In this document: one piece after another, positions 15,467 to 24,784 of the stretch | How the letters are laid out: each line of letters starts with the position of its first letter | How positions within the stretch are numbered: position 1 is the stretch's first letter | From: Haloprofundus halophilus | GTDB lineage: Archaea > Halobacteriota > Halobacteria > Halobacteriales > Haloferacaceae | Length of the DNA stretch: 64,000 nt | Assembly: GCF_003439925.1 (NCBI RefSeq) | Contig: NZ_QQRR01000001.1 | Location: 434,001-498,000, forward strand | Direction: 5' to 3' | Notes under the pieces: model-generated | The model's database searches: none | What the model was told of the DNA's origin: nothing | The model's input: only the letters and a program-made list of their open reading frames with translations | Program-made: the position numbers and the translations under genes

Positions 15467-16831
15467 TCACCCGCTCGCGGGGACGATTCGGTACAGCGCA
15501 CCGCCGTCGAACGTTCCCCCGAGCACGAACAGTTCGCCCGCCGGGTTGCGGCCGAACGAGAAGACGCGTCCGAGGTTCTCGCTTCCCTCACCGACCACGT
15601 CGACGACGCGCGTCGGCCACATCCCTTGGCCCTCGGGTCGCGTCGCGACGAACAACTCGTTCTGCGCGTCCAGGTCGGCGAAGACGTACCGACCCTCTAG
15701 CGCGGGAAGCGCCGTCCCGCGGTAGACGTAGCCGCCGATGACGGAGTTGCCGGTGAGCGGCCCCTCGGCGTGCGAGTACTCGACGATGGGGTCCACGAGG
15801 CGTTCGCCGCCGCGGACCGACTCGGCCGTCCGGTCCGGACAGGACTCCGCCGCGAAACAGCGCGTCCCCTCCTTGACGTTCCACCCGTAGTTGCCGCCCG
15901 CCGTGACGAGGTTCACCTCCTCGTAGTCGCTCTCGCCGACGTCGCCGACGAAGAGGTTCTCGGCGTCGAACGACAGCCGCCACGGGTTGCGAAAGCCCCA
16001 CGCGTAGTGTTCGTCGAGGCCAGGACGGCCGACGAGCGGGTTGTCGTCGGGAGTCGCGTACGGTTTGCCGTCCTCGCGGCCGTCGACGTCGATGCGCAGG
16101 ATGCTCCCGAGGAGGTTGCGACGCACGTCCTGGGCGTTGCCGCCGGGGACGGCGTCGTACCAGTCGTCGACGTGACCCGGCCCCACGTCGCCGCCGTTGC
16201 CGCCGTCCCCGACGGCGACGTACAGAAAGCCGTCCGGTCCGAACGCGAGGTCTCCAGCGTTGTGGTTCGGTTGCGGTTCCGGGAGTTCGAGAATCGCGCG
16301 TTCGGAGTCGCGGTCGGCCCGTCGGCCATCGTCGCTCACGGCGAACTCCGCGAGCACGAACGTGTGGCTGTAGTTCCGCGGCGTGTTCGCCCGCCGCGGC
16401 GCGCTGTAACGGACGAACAGCCGTCGGTTCTCGGCGAAGTTCGGGTGAAGGGCGATGCCGAGCAGCCCCTTCTCCAGGTCGACCTCGACGGCGTCCCGCA
16501 GGTCGAGAAGCGGTCGGTCCCGCACCCTCCCGGCTTCGACGACCGAGACGACGCCGCGCTGCTCGGCGACGTACCGCTGGTCGGAACCGGGGACGAACGC
16601 GACGTCCAGCGGTATCTCGAACCCGTCGGCGACCGTCTCGATGCCGACCGAATCGGGAATCGCCGTCCCCTGCGCAGACTCGACCTCCGACGGGTCGGCC
16701 GCCGCTCCGAGCGACCGCTCTGTCGACGCCCCTGCGGCGACGCCGGTATCCGCCGCCGTGGCGACGATACCCACTACTGCGCCCGAGAACGCCGTCCTGA
16801 GCAACTCCCGCCGACTCGATGAGGGTTTCAC
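15467..16831 (-). CDS. PQQ-dependent sugar dehydrogenase, Tat-exported
   Basis: 454 residues. The GTG start at 16831 gives VKPSSSRRELLRTAFSGAVV, a twin-arginine signal peptide. The mature part is a six-bladed beta-propeller of the soluble glucose dehydrogenase/Hhip-like family, with FEIPLDVAFVPG, KGLLGIALHPNF, HNAGDLAFGPDGFLYVAVGD, YAWGFRNPWR and GGNYGWNVKEG. It probably oxidises aldose sugars outside the membrane. The start was placed at the Tat signal; the longer frame upstream runs into the 21-bp tandem repeats. Confidence 0.88.
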   Translation of the reverse strand: MKPSSSRRELLRTAFSGAVVGIVATAADTGVAAGASTERSLGAAADPSEVESAQGTAIPDSVGIETVADGFEIPLDVAFVPGSDQRYVAEQRGVVSVVEAGRVRDRPLLDLRDAVEVDLEKGLLGIALHPNFAENRRLFVRYSAPRRANTPRNYSHTFVLAEFAVSDDGRRADRDSERAILELPEPQPNHNAGDLAFGPDGFLYVAVGDGGNGGDVGPGHVDDWYDAVPGGNAQDVRRNLLGSILRIDVDGREDGKPYATPDDNPLVGRPGLDEHYAWGFRNPWRLSFDAENLFVGDVGESDYEEVNLVTAGGNYGWNVKEGTRCFAAESCPDRTAESVRGGERLVDPIVEYSHAEGPLTGNSVIGGYVYRGTALPALEGRYVFADLDAQNELFVATRPEGQGMWPTRVVDVVGEGSENLGRVFSFGRNPAGELFVLGGTFDGGALYRIVPASG

Positions 16832-16949
16832 ACCGGTGTAAAGCGAACGGAGTGAGAAGTAATTACATGCGAATTCTGATAATTTCGGCGACTGTCCCTC
16901 GGGTGCGTACTCCGGCGTACGGGGACGGTCTCGGCGGGTGACTCGTCGC

Positions 16950-17012
16950 GTCCAGTCCGTGAACAGCGTCGTCCAGTCCGTGAACAGCGTCGTCCAGTCC
17001 GTGAACGGCGTC
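16950..17012. repeat. Three tandem copies of a 21-bp unit
   Basis: Copies begin at 16950, 16971 and 16992; the unit contains CCAGTCCGTGAACAGCG and the third copy differs by one base. The array lies between the start of the sugar dehydrogenase gene and the end of the mutase gene. The unit is a multiple of three, but no supported gene crosses it. Confidence 0.85.
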
Positions 17013-17087
17013 GTCGAGGCTACGAGTAGGGTCACCGAGCCACGACACCGTCGCCCAGTTCGCGGACCGCGCCGTCGACACCCGCGC

Positions 17088-18770
17088 TCAGACGGCGCTG
17101 TTGGGGTGGTACTCCTCGAACTCGTCGCGGAGCACGTTGCAGATTTCGCCGACCGTCGCGTACACTTTCACCGCGTCGACGATGAGCGGCACCAGGTTCG
17201 CATCGCCGCGGGCGGCGTCTCGAATCGCTTCCAGCGCGTCTTCGACGGCCTCCGCGTCGCGGTCGTCTCTCAGTTCCCGCAGCGACTCGACCTGCCGGCG
17301 CTCGTCTTCCTCCGACACCTCCTCGATGTCGACGTGGGCCTCCTCGTCGACCTGGTACTCGTTGACGCCGACGATGACGCGCTCGCCCTGTTCGATCTCG
17401 CGCTGGCGCTCGTAGGCGACCTCCTGAATCTGACGCTGGACCCACTGCTCTTTCACCGCGTCCAGCATCCCGCCGCGTTCGTCCACCTCGTCGATGATGT
17501 CGAAGGCGTCCGACTCGACTTCGTCGGTGAGGGCTTCGACGTAGTAGCTCCCGGCGAGAGGGTCGATAGTGTCGGCCGCGCCCGACTCGTGGGCGAGAAT
17601 CTGCTGGGTTCGCAGGGCGGTGCGGACGCTCTCTTCGGTCGGCAGCGACAGCGCCTCGTCCTTCCCGTTGGTGTGGAGGCTCTGCGTCCCGCCGAGGACG
17701 GCCGCCAGCGCCTGATACGAGACGCGGACGATGTTGTTCTCGACCTGCTGGGCGGTGAGCGTCGACCCGCCGGTCTGCGTGTGGAACTTCAGTTGCTTCG
17801 ACTTGGGGTTCTCCGCGCCGAAGCGCTCTTCCATTATCTTGGCCCACATGCGGCGGGCGGCGCGGAACTTTGCGACCTCCTCCAGCACGTTGTTGTGCGC
17901 GTTGAAGAAGAACGACAGTTGCGGCGCGAACTCGTCGACGTCGAGGCCGGCGTCGATGGCCGCTTGGACGTACTCGATGCCGTTACCGAGCGTGAACGCC
18001 ACCTCCTGGGCCGCCGTCGACCCGGCCTCGCGGATGTGGTAGCCCGAGATGGAGATAGTGTTGAACTTCGGCGTCTCGGACGCGCAGAACTCGAATACGT
18101 CGGTGATGAGCCGCATCGACTGCTCCGGCGGGTAGATGTAGAGGTTGCGCGCGACGTACTCCTTCATGATGTCGTTCTGGATAGTGCCGCGCAACTGGTC
18201 GCGGTCGACGCCCTGCTGGTCGCCGACGGCGACGTACATCGCCAAGAGCACCGCCGCGGGCGCGTTGATGGTCATGCTGGTCGACACCTCGTCGAGCGGG
18301 ATGCCCTCGAACAGCGTCTCCATGTCGCGCAGCGAGTCGATGGCGACGCCCGACTTGCCGACTTCGCCCGCGGCCATGTCGGCGTCGGAGTCGTAGCCCA
18401 TCTGCGTCGGCAGGTCGAAGGCCACGGAGAGACCGGTCTGGCCGTTGTCGATGAGATACTGGTATCGGTCGTTCGTCTCCGCGGCGGTGCCGAAACCGGC
18501 GTACTGTCGCATCGTCCACAGTCGCCCGCGGTGCATCGTCGGGTAGACGCCGCGGGTGTACGGCTCCTCGCCGGGGAAGCCGATGTCGTCGACGTAGTCG
18601 GTGTCGGCGACGTCGTCGGGCGTGTAGAGGCGGTCGACCTCGTTGCCCTCGGTGTCGGTCGTGAACGTCTCCTCGCGCTCCCCGAACCGCTCCAGCGTCG
18701 GCCCGAGCGTCTCCTCCTCCCACTCCGCCTTCGCGGAACGAATGCGCTCCAAATCGTCGGGGTCGAACAT
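17088..18770 (-). CDS. mutA: Methylmalonyl-CoA mutase, large (catalytic) subunit
   Basis: 560 residues forming the TIM-barrel catalytic part of methylmalonyl-CoA mutase: [68 protein letters not shown] and [17 protein letters not shown]. The cobalamin-binding domain (DxHxxG) is absent, so it must pair with a separate small subunit encoded elsewhere. It interconverts methylmalonyl-CoA and succinyl-CoA in propionate metabolism. The start [14 protein letters not shown] is the family start; upstream frame sequence is unrelated. Confidence 0.93.
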   Translation of the reverse strand: MFDPDDLERIRSAKAEWEEETLGPTLERFGEREETFTTDTEGNEVDRLYTPDDVADTDYVDDIGFPGEEPYTRGVYPTMHRGRLWTMRQYAGFGTAAETNDRYQYLIDNGQTGLSVAFDLPTQMGYDSDADMAAGEVGKSGVAIDSLRDMETLFEGIPLDEVSTSMTINAPAAVLLAMYVAVGDQQGVDRDQLRGTIQNDIMKEYVARNLYIYPPEQSMRLITDVFEFCASETPKFNTISISGYHIREAGSTAAQEVAFTLGNGIEYVQAAIDAGLDVDEFAPQLSFFFNAHNNVLEEVAKFRAARRMWAKIMEERFGAENPKSKQLKFHTQTGGSTLTAQQVENNIVRVSYQALAAVLGGTQSLHTNGKDEALSLPTEESVRTALRTQQILAHESGAADTIDPLAGSYYVEALTDEVESDAFDIIDEVDERGGMLDAVKEQWVQRQIQEVAYERQREIEQGERVIVGVNEYQVDEEAHVDIEEVSEEDERRQVESLRELRDDRDAEAVEDALEAIRDAARGDANLVPLIVDAVKVYATVGEICNVLRDEFEEYHPNSAV

Positions 18771-18905
18771 AGTCGAAGATGAAGATAGGCGGTACCTTAA
18801 GCGTTCGAGAGACGCCGTCGGTTGCCGCCGCGCCGTCGAGACTCCAGTCGATGCCCGCTTAGCACGTCGATAATAAAGCCCTCGCCGCCGTCTCGTTCGA
18901 CCGAG

Positions 18906-19451
18906 ATGGATTCGGAGCACACCCGGAGGCGGGTTCTGGAACTCGCCGGCGTCGGCACCGGCCTCGCGCTCGCAGGCTGTGTCGGCGGCGGCACCGACGC
19001 GCCGGCGTCGGAGGGCGGCGACGCGTCGTCGACGCCCGAGTCGACCGACTCGCCGACGGAGGCCGAAACCGAGACCGAGACGCAAACCGAGACTCCCGAC
19101 CCCACTATGAGTACCGTCTTTCACTTCACCGACGACGTATCGCACCAGGAACACGCGCTCGGAAACGTCAGCAACCTGCTCGCCGACGACACCGTCGACC
19201 TCGACGACGTCGTCCTCCTCGTCAACGGGTCGGGGTTCAAACTCGTCTACGAAGAGCAGACCGAACACGCCGAGAAACTGCAGGAACTTCAGGAACAGGG
19301 CGTGTCGATTCGCGCCTGCGAGAACACGATGGATCGGTTCAGCGCGACACAGGACGACCTCGTCGACGGCGTCGAGACGGTCCCCTCCGGCGTCGGCGAA
19401 CTGACGAAGCTACAGGCGGGCGAGGGCTACGCGTACATCAAGACGCCGTAG
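18906..19451 (+). CDS. Tat lipoprotein with DsrE-like domain
   Basis: 181 residues. The N-terminus [19 protein letters not shown] is a twin-arginine lipoprotein signal with the lipobox ending at the cysteine near residue 25. A T/E-rich linker follows, then a DsrE/F-like domain (about 70-181) with [35 protein letters not shown] and [14 protein letters not shown], including the single conserved cysteine. DsrE proteins usually bind sulfur in the cytoplasm; this one is anchored outside. It is divergent from the mutase gene. The function outside the cell is not known. Confidence 0.82.
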   Translation: MDSEHTRRRVLELAGVGTGLALAGCVGGGTDAPASEGGDASSTPESTDSPTEAETETETQTETPDPTMSTVFHFTDDVSHQEHALGNVSNLLADDTVDLDDVVLLVNGSGFKLVYEEQTEHAEKLQELQEQGVSIRACENTMDRFSATQDDLVDGVETVPSGVGELTKLQAGEGYAYIKTP

Positions 19452-19471
19452 AAACCGGGGCGTTCGACTCT

Positions 19472-19539
19472 CCGTCGCCCCGTCGTCCGTTCAGTCGCCC
19501 CGTCGTCCGTTCAGTCGCCCCGTCGTCCGCTCAGTCGCC
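19472..19539. repeat. Tandem array of a 20-bp unit containing the stop codon of the next gene
   Basis: Full copies start at 19472, 19492 and 19512, followed by a partial copy at 19532 that runs into the coding end of the DUF4397 gene. The consensus is CAGTCGCCCCGTCGTCCGTT. The shared core TCAGTCGCC is the complement of the gene's last codons and stop (GGC GAC TGA at 19531-19539). The array therefore appears to have grown from the gene's 3' end. Confidence 0.8.
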
Positions 19540-20325
19540 GTCTTCGGCGAGTGTAACCTCGAACGGCGCGTTCGTCGGCGCGTCGCCCGGCGCGAGATAT
19601 CCCGTTCCGAACGCGGTGTAGACGCCCCGGTCGTCGAGCGTCACTTCGGTCGTGGTCACCGTGTCGCCGCCGTCGGCCCGCTGGACAGCCAGTCGATGGG
19701 TTCCGGCGGGGAGCGTCGCGGTCGCCGTTCGAGCGTAGCCGACGCCGTCGAACAGGGTCTCCTCGCCGTCGTCGCGGACGACCCGCAGCGCGTTGCTGTC
19801 GGGCGCGGCGTTGACGAACTGCAGGCGGGCGCTCCCCCGTTCCGGAAGCGAGAGGTCCTCGTCGAAGAGGCGGAATTCGACCGGTCTGTCGGTGTTCTCT
19901 CCGAGTTCGCCGAGGACGACACCGGTGTAGCTCCCGACCTCGAAGTCGATGGCGTCCTCGAAGAAGACCCGGTCGGGGTTGCCGGTCGCCACGAGGCTGA
20001 TGTCGGTCCGCTCGGCGCCGAGATACAGGTACTGGCTGATCTGTCGGAACGTCTCGTCTTTCAGCGCCGCGTCGCCGAAGACGACGATGTCGATGTTCGG
20101 CGCGTTCGGGACGGCGTGGACGACGCGGAGGTTCGCCCCGCCGTCGGTCGACGTCGGGCTCCGCGTCGGGGCGTCGGTGCCGGGCGGCGTCTCGGTTCCC
20201 GGTGTCGGTTCGGCGGTGGACGGCGGCATCTCGTCTTCGAAGAGCGTCCCGCCGCAACCGGCGAGCGCCGAGAGGAGGGCGACGCCGCTGGCGTGCAGGA
20301 ACCGTCGGCGACGTGAGTCGGGCAT
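19531..20325 (-). CDS. DUF4397 lipoprotein, Tat-type
   Basis: 264 residues. The signal SRRRRFLHASGVALLSALAGC is a twin-arginine lipoprotein signal with lipobox LAGC. A P/T-rich linker (about 32-62) leads into the DUF4397 domain: LRVVHAVPNAPNIDIVVFGD, YLYLGAERTDISLVATG, SARLQFVNAAPDSNALRVV and LPAGTHRLAVQ. It should be anchored on the outer face of the membrane as a beta-rich surface protein. The ligand is unknown. The stop codon is the seed of the tandem array just downstream. Confidence 0.85.
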   Translation of the reverse strand: MPDSRRRRFLHASGVALLSALAGCGGTLFEDEMPPSTAEPTPGTETPPGTDAPTRSPTSTDGGANLRVVHAVPNAPNIDIVVFGDAALKDETFRQISQYLYLGAERTDISLVATGNPDRVFFEDAIDFEVGSYTGVVLGELGENTDRPVEFRLFDEDLSLPERGSARLQFVNAAPDSNALRVVRDDGEETLFDGVGYARTATATLPAGTHRLAVQRADGGDTVTTTEVTLDDRGVYTAFGTGYLAPGDAPTNAPFEVTLAEDGD

Positions 20326-20408
20326 CGTCCGCTCAGTAGTTCTCCGAATATCTCAACGTTTCCCCCGTTATCAAGTAGTGAAATTGAACTGTACGCTGAG
20401 AGTACGAG

Positions 20409-21203
20409 TTACCGTCGGCTGCCCGGCTGCGGGTCGACGTGCGGTTCCGGCAGCAGCGACTCGAACGGTTGGGCGTCGAGCCACTCCAAGAGGTGGACGA
20501 GCTGGTCCGTCGCCGCCTCGAAAATTTTCTCTCCTTTCTCGGGCGTCGCGTCCGTCTGGTCGCCCAGTACCCCGTTCTCGGTGTTGTCGGCGGCGTCGTA
20601 GAACGTGCGCGCCCCGAACTTCCGCGGGTCGGCGTCCGCGAGGCTGACGACGCCGCCGTCGCGGGCCGATTCGAGTTCCCCTTCGCGGACCAGTTCGCGG
20701 GCGATGTGCATGATCATCGCCGTCTCCTTCGGCCCGCCGTGAGGGCCGTTGTGCTCGAAGATGTCGTTCACGAGGTCCGGAATCGATTCGTCCCACATCC
20801 ACTCGATGGCGTACGCCTCGCCGTCGTCGCGGAGGCGACGCCCCACCTCCCGGAGGTGGACGGCGTTGCCGCCGTGGGCGTTGACGTAGACGACCCGGTC
20901 GATGCCGTGGTACGTCAGGTTGCGCGTGAGGCTCTCGACGTAGTCGCGGAAGGCGGGCGGGTCGACCCACATCGTGCCGTGGAACTGCCGGTGGTGGGGG
21001 CTGACGCCGACGTTTATCGTGGGCGTGCAGAGGTGGCCCGTGCGTTCGGTCGCGGCCCGCGCCAGCGACTCGGCGATTAGGTGGTCGGTCGCAAGGGGGA
21101 GGTGCGGCCCGTGCTGTTCGGTCGAACCGAGCGGAACGACCGCGAGCGACTGTTCGGCGACGTACTCTCCGAGTTCCGGCCACGTCTGGTCGGCGACGTA
21201 CAT
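20409..21203 (-). CDS. Creatininase family protein (possible ArfB-type deformylase)
   Basis: 264 residues. The metal-binding signature is clear: LGSTEQHGPHLPLATDH, INVGVSPHHRQFHGTM, VNAHGGNAVHL and GGPKETAMIMH. Family members hydrolyse amide bonds: creatininase, and in archaea ArfB, the FAPy deformylase of riboflavin/F420 synthesis. The sequence does not let me choose between them. It is preceded on the left by the DUF4397 gene (minus strand) but the 83-base spacing suggests separate transcription. Confidence 0.82.
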   Translation of the reverse strand: MYVADQTWPELGEYVAEQSLAVVPLGSTEQHGPHLPLATDHLIAESLARAATERTGHLCTPTINVGVSPHHRQFHGTMWVDPPAFRDYVESLTRNLTYHGIDRVVYVNAHGGNAVHLREVGRRLRDDGEAYAIEWMWDESIPDLVNDIFEHNGPHGGPKETAMIMHIARELVREGELESARDGGVVSLADADPRKFGARTFYDAADNTENGVLGDQTDATPEKGEKIFEAATDQLVHLLEWLDAQPFESLLPEPHVDPQPGSRR

Positions 21204-21260
21204 GGTCGGATGTGGGGCGGCGGGTGCAAGAAGTTAGGTGTCGGTACGGAACCGGTCGGG

Positions 21261-22040
21261 TCAGTCGGTCCCGTCGGTTTGCTCGGCGACGACCACCAAC
21301 GCCACTGCGTGGACGGGAGCGACCAGCGTCGCACTGAGTACCGGCCCGACGGGAGAGACGCTGCCCAGCGCGAACGTTGCGAGACCGACGACGAGGACGA
21401 GACCGAACACCGTCCAGCGGTGACCACGGGTGAGGCGGGCGCTTCGACCGAACGCCGTCGAGATGTCCTCGCCGGCGACGACGAGAACCGGAACGAGGAA
21501 CACGCGGACGAACACCGCGAGCGTCCCGACGAACAACAGCAACCCTATCGGGCCACTGACGGTGCCGACGAGGCCGAGCAGCCGAAATGCGACGTGGAGT
21601 AGCGCGAGCAGTCCGAGATACGAAAACAGTTGAGCGCTCCTCGCGCGGCCACCCAGTACGCGCGACAGCGTCAACCATCCGGCGACACCGACGGCGAGAA
21701 ACGCCGTCAGTTCGAGACCGAGCGTCGTGAAAAGCGGTGCTACCTTGAGGTCGACCAACGCTCCGAGCGGCGTCGTCGTCGCTCGACTCCCGGTCGGATA
21801 GACGAGATAACTGATGTCGATGCCGCCCCCGCCCATCCGGTCGACGACGTTGACGGGGACCGGGTCACGGCGACGGAGGTAATCGACTATCGTGACGACG
21901 ACGCCGGCGAAGAAGAACGGAACGACCAGTCCGGGGTCGCGCCGGATGCGGTGCAGGGCGGTCCACAGCGCCGACCACACCGAAAGCTCCGGTTCCTTTT
22001 CACCGAACTTCGACCCCAGTAGCGCCCTCCGGTCGCTCAT
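21261..22040 (-). CDS. Multi-pass membrane protein, unrecognised
   Basis: 259 residues with about six hydrophobic segments: LVVPFFFAGVVVTIVDYL, LELTAFLAVGVAGWLTL, LFSYLGLLALLHVAFRLLGL, GPIGLLLFVGTLAVFVRVFL, TVFGLVLVVGLATFALG and LSATLVAPVHAVALVVVAEQ. No family is recognised; the repeat-like layout resembles DUF4013-type or glycerophosphoryl-type membrane domains, but this is weak. Its start overlaps the stop of the beta-propeller gene by four bases (ATGA), so the two are coupled and the membrane protein may anchor or serve the propeller protein. Confidence 0.75.
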   Translation of the reverse strand: MSDRRALLGSKFGEKEPELSVWSALWTALHRIRRDPGLVVPFFFAGVVVTIVDYLRRRDPVPVNVVDRMGGGGIDISYLVYPTGSRATTTPLGALVDLKVAPLFTTLGLELTAFLAVGVAGWLTLSRVLGGRARSAQLFSYLGLLALLHVAFRLLGLVGTVSGPIGLLLFVGTLAVFVRVFLVPVLVVAGEDISTAFGRSARLTRGHRWTVFGLVLVVGLATFALGSVSPVGPVLSATLVAPVHAVALVVVAEQTDGTD

Positions 22041-23317
22041 CTCGCTTCCCCCGGCCCCAGCGCGTGGACCGTTTTGAACGAGGTACAGAACAGCATCTCG
22101 CCGCTGACGATGGGCGTCGACAGCGGACTGTCGATCTCGAATCGCCAGTGCAAGTCGCCCGTCGAAGCGTCGAACGCGGCGATGGTGTCGAATTCGGAGA
22201 TATACACAGTGTCGTCCCCGACGACGGGTGTCGTCTCGCGCCAGCGACCGCTTGCAGACCACCGCTGTTCGCCGGTTTCGAGGTCGACAGCGTAGAGACG
22301 ATTGTCTGCCTGCTGGTCGAACACTTCGCCGACGACGTACACCATCTTCCCGCTCGAATCGTCATCTGCGGACACATCGGCCACCGCCACCGCGCCCTCG
22401 GTCTGGTTGCCGCCGTGGTCGAATCGCCACAGTTCGTCGCCGTTTGCGGGGTCGAGTGCGGTGACGCCCTCGCGGCCTGGAACGAGAATCGCCTCCGACG
22501 TGGCGGTGACGGGGAGCACGAACTGGTCCGTTACTTCCGTCTCCCACAGCATCTCGCCGGTTTGGGCGTCGAACGCGCCCACAGCGTAGGGCCAGTACGA
22601 GGCGTAGACGGTTCCGCCGAGGTACGCCGGACGTCCGGGCTCTCCGAGCGCGCCCTCGCGGCCGAGTTCGCGCTCCCAGAGCATCCGCCCGCTGCTGGCG
22701 TCGACGGCGTAGAGGTGGTCGGTTCCCGAATTTGCCCAGTACAGCGTCGAACCGACGGCGATAGGCGGCGGCATCGTCGGTGGTCCGAAGATGGACGAAC
22801 TGGGACTCTCTCCGTCCTGCCGCCACCGCCGCACGCCGAACTGTCGGCCGAGAATCGTGTAGCCGCCGTCGGCGTTCAAGCCGACCAGTCCCTCGACCCC
22901 GGCGAGGGCGAGCGTGTCGCTGGTGTACGCGTCCACAGGAACGATAGCAGGATTCGATTGTGAACTGCCGTCGTAGGTGAACAGCGCCTCACCGTCGAAC
23001 GCGTCGAGCACAGCGACCGAGTTGCTGACGAGGTACAGTCGGTCGTCGGCGAGAATCGGCGGCGAGAACGTACTGGAGAGGTCTTCGGGGTCGTGGCTCC
23101 ACACCGAATCGACGGTCTCACCGGGGCCGCGAGCGTCGGGAACGTACCCGGTTCCGGCGGCGTCGTACCGCGGCATCGGCCAGTCGGTGAGCGAACCGCT
23201 TCCCGTGGCGGCCGCGGCGTCGTCGGCACTACCGGTGTTCCTCACACCGATAGCGCCGATTCCGGCCACACCGAGCGCGCTGAGGTAGCCTCGTCGGGAG
23301 GGCGAGTCGGAGACCAT
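22037..23317 (-). CDS. PQQ-like (PQQ/BamB-type) beta-propeller protein, Tat-exported
   Basis: 426 residues. The N-terminus [20 protein letters not shown] is a twin-arginine signal without an obvious lipobox. The rest is a WD-like PQQ-repeat propeller with repeated DxxTGExxW units: [52 protein letters not shown] and [13 protein letters not shown]. No dehydrogenase-specific residues are evident, so it probably acts as a structural or binding protein outside the cell, as BamB does in bacteria. It overlaps the following membrane-protein gene by 4 bases. Confidence 0.85.
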   Translation of the reverse strand: MVSDSPSRRGYLSALGVAGIGAIGVRNTGSADDAAAATGSGSLTDWPMPRYDAAGTGYVPDARGPGETVDSVWSHDPEDLSSTFSPPILADDRLYLVSNSVAVLDAFDGEALFTYDGSSQSNPAIVPVDAYTSDTLALAGVEGLVGLNADGGYTILGRQFGVRRWRQDGESPSSSIFGPPTMPPPIAVGSTLYWANSGTDHLYAVDASSGRMLWERELGREGALGEPGRPAYLGGTVYASYWPYAVGAFDAQTGEMLWETEVTDQFVLPVTATSEAILVPGREGVTALDPANGDELWRFDHGGNQTEGAVAVADVSADDDSSGKMVYVVGEVFDQQADNRLYAVDLETGEQRWSASGRWRETTPVVGDDTVYISEFDTIAAFDASTGDLHWRFEIDSPLSTPIVSGEMLFCTSFKTVHALGPGEAR

Positions 23318-23446
23318 ACATCGAGCGAACGAGTCGACCCGCAAAACTGTTGCTGTCGAGACACCATCGCCGCGACTCGCCGCGCAGTCCTCGCGTTCTC
23401 GCCGGCGTTCGCCACGTTTTTGCCCGCCCGCCACGACGCTCCGGGT

Positions 23447-23854
23447 ATGTTTGGTGGCGGCGGTATGAACCCGCGGAAGATGAAGCAGATGATGAAGCAG
23501 ATGGGCATCGACGTCTCCGAGATAGACGCCGAGGAGGTCATCATCCGAACAGCCGACGAGGAACTCGTCTTCAGCGACGCGCAAGTGACGCAGATGGACG
23601 CACAGGGACAGCAAACGTACCAGATCGTCGGCGAACCCGAGTCGAGAGCGCTCGGCGCGGGTGACGCCGGCGCGGGCGGCGCCGGTGCCGAGGACACCGT
23701 GGACGTCGAAGCGAGCGACGCCGGCAGCGAGGAGATTCCCGAGTCGGACGTCGAAATCGTCGCGACGCGCGCCGGTGCGAGCAAAGACGAGGCCCGAGAG
23801 GCGCTCGAAGCCGAGAACGGCGACCTCGCCGCGGCGATCTCGCGCCTGGAGTGA
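23447..23854 (+). CDS. nac: Nascent polypeptide-associated complex protein
   Basis: 135 residues. Starts [20 protein letters not shown], the archaeal NAC start, then the NAC beta-barrel (about 20-60, [15 protein letters not shown]), an acidic linker and a C-terminal UBA domain (about 95-135, [20 protein letters not shown]). It binds nascent chains at the ribosome exit as a homodimer. The stop overlaps the start of the TrmI gene (GTGA), so the pair is translationally coupled. Confidence 0.95.
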   Translation: MFGGGGMNPRKMKQMMKQMGIDVSEIDAEEVIIRTADEELVFSDAQVTQMDAQGQQTYQIVGEPESRALGAGDAGAGGAGAEDTVDVEASDAGSEEIPESDVEIVATRAGASKDEAREALEAENGDLAAAISRLE

Positions 23855-24570
23855 TACTCCTCGTCCACGGCGACCGCGAGTACCTGCGCGGCCCCGGCGA
23901 CGAACTGCAGACGGACCTCGGCGTGCTCACCGTCCCCGAGGACGTCTCGGCGGGCGACGTCCTGGAGACGCATCTCGGCGAGGAGTTCCTCGTCCGCGAA
24001 CCGCGCGGCCCCGACCTGTTCAACCACTTCGAGCGGACGGGCGCGCCGATGATGCCGCGCGACGTCGGCCTCATCGTCGGCCACACCGGCGCGGCCGCCG
24101 GCGACCGAGTGCTCGACGCCGGAACCGGCACGGGCGTCCTCTCGGCGTATCTCGCTCGCCTCGGCGCGGAAGTGACGACATACGAGCGCGACCCCGAGTT
24201 CGCCGACGTCGCGCGCGAGAACATGGAACTCGCCGGCGTCGACGAGCGAGTCGACGTGCGGACCGGCGACCTGACCGAGGAACTCGACTCGCTGTCGGGG
24301 TTCGACCTCCTGACGCTCGACACCGGCGACGCCCCCGAGGTGGTCGCCCACGCGCCCGACCTCCTCGTCTCCGGCGGCTTTCTCGCCGTCTACTCGCCGT
24401 TCGTCGAGAACTCCCACGAGACGGTGCGGACGGCCCGCGAAGTCGGTCTCACGGGCGTCGAGACGCTCGAGACGATTCAACGAGAGATGGACTTCAGCGA
24501 CCGGGGGTCGCGCCCGTCGACGGCGGGAGTCGGTCACACCGGCTATCTGACGTTCGCCCGCAACGAGTAG
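23851..24570 (+). CDS. trmI: tRNA (adenine-N1) methyltransferase, TrmI type
   Basis: 239 residues from a GTG start. The N-terminal domain has [17 protein letters not shown], typical of TrmI, and the C-terminal Rossmann domain has motif [20 protein letters not shown] and [16 protein letters not shown]. TrmI methylates A57/A58 in the T-loop of tRNA and works as a tetramer in archaea. The start overlaps the NAC stop by four bases, and NAC-TrmI neighbours are a known archaeal arrangement of translation genes. Confidence 0.92.
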   Translation: MILLVHGDREYLRGPGDELQTDLGVLTVPEDVSAGDVLETHLGEEFLVREPRGPDLFNHFERTGAPMMPRDVGLIVGHTGAAAGDRVLDAGTGTGVLSAYLARLGAEVTTYERDPEFADVARENMELAGVDERVDVRTGDLTEELDSLSGFDLLTLDTGDAPEVVAHAPDLLVSGGFLAVYSPFVENSHETVRTAREVGLTGVETLETIQREMDFSDRGSRPSTAGVGHTGYLTFARNE

Positions 24571-24784
24571 CGGGTTCACGGAGTTCGCGCATCGAACGCC
24601 GCGTTCGACTTCGCCGACGAGCGCCGCGTTCTACACGACCAACGAGCGCCGGTTGCGACGACGCGGGTCGTTCCTGCCCAAAATATCGGCCGTTAGCCAA
24701 AATTTCTGATATCTTTCGACCGGAACGCGTGGCGACGCCGGGTGAGAAATATGTGTGTCCGCGTGGGCACTGTCGTGTAGAAAC

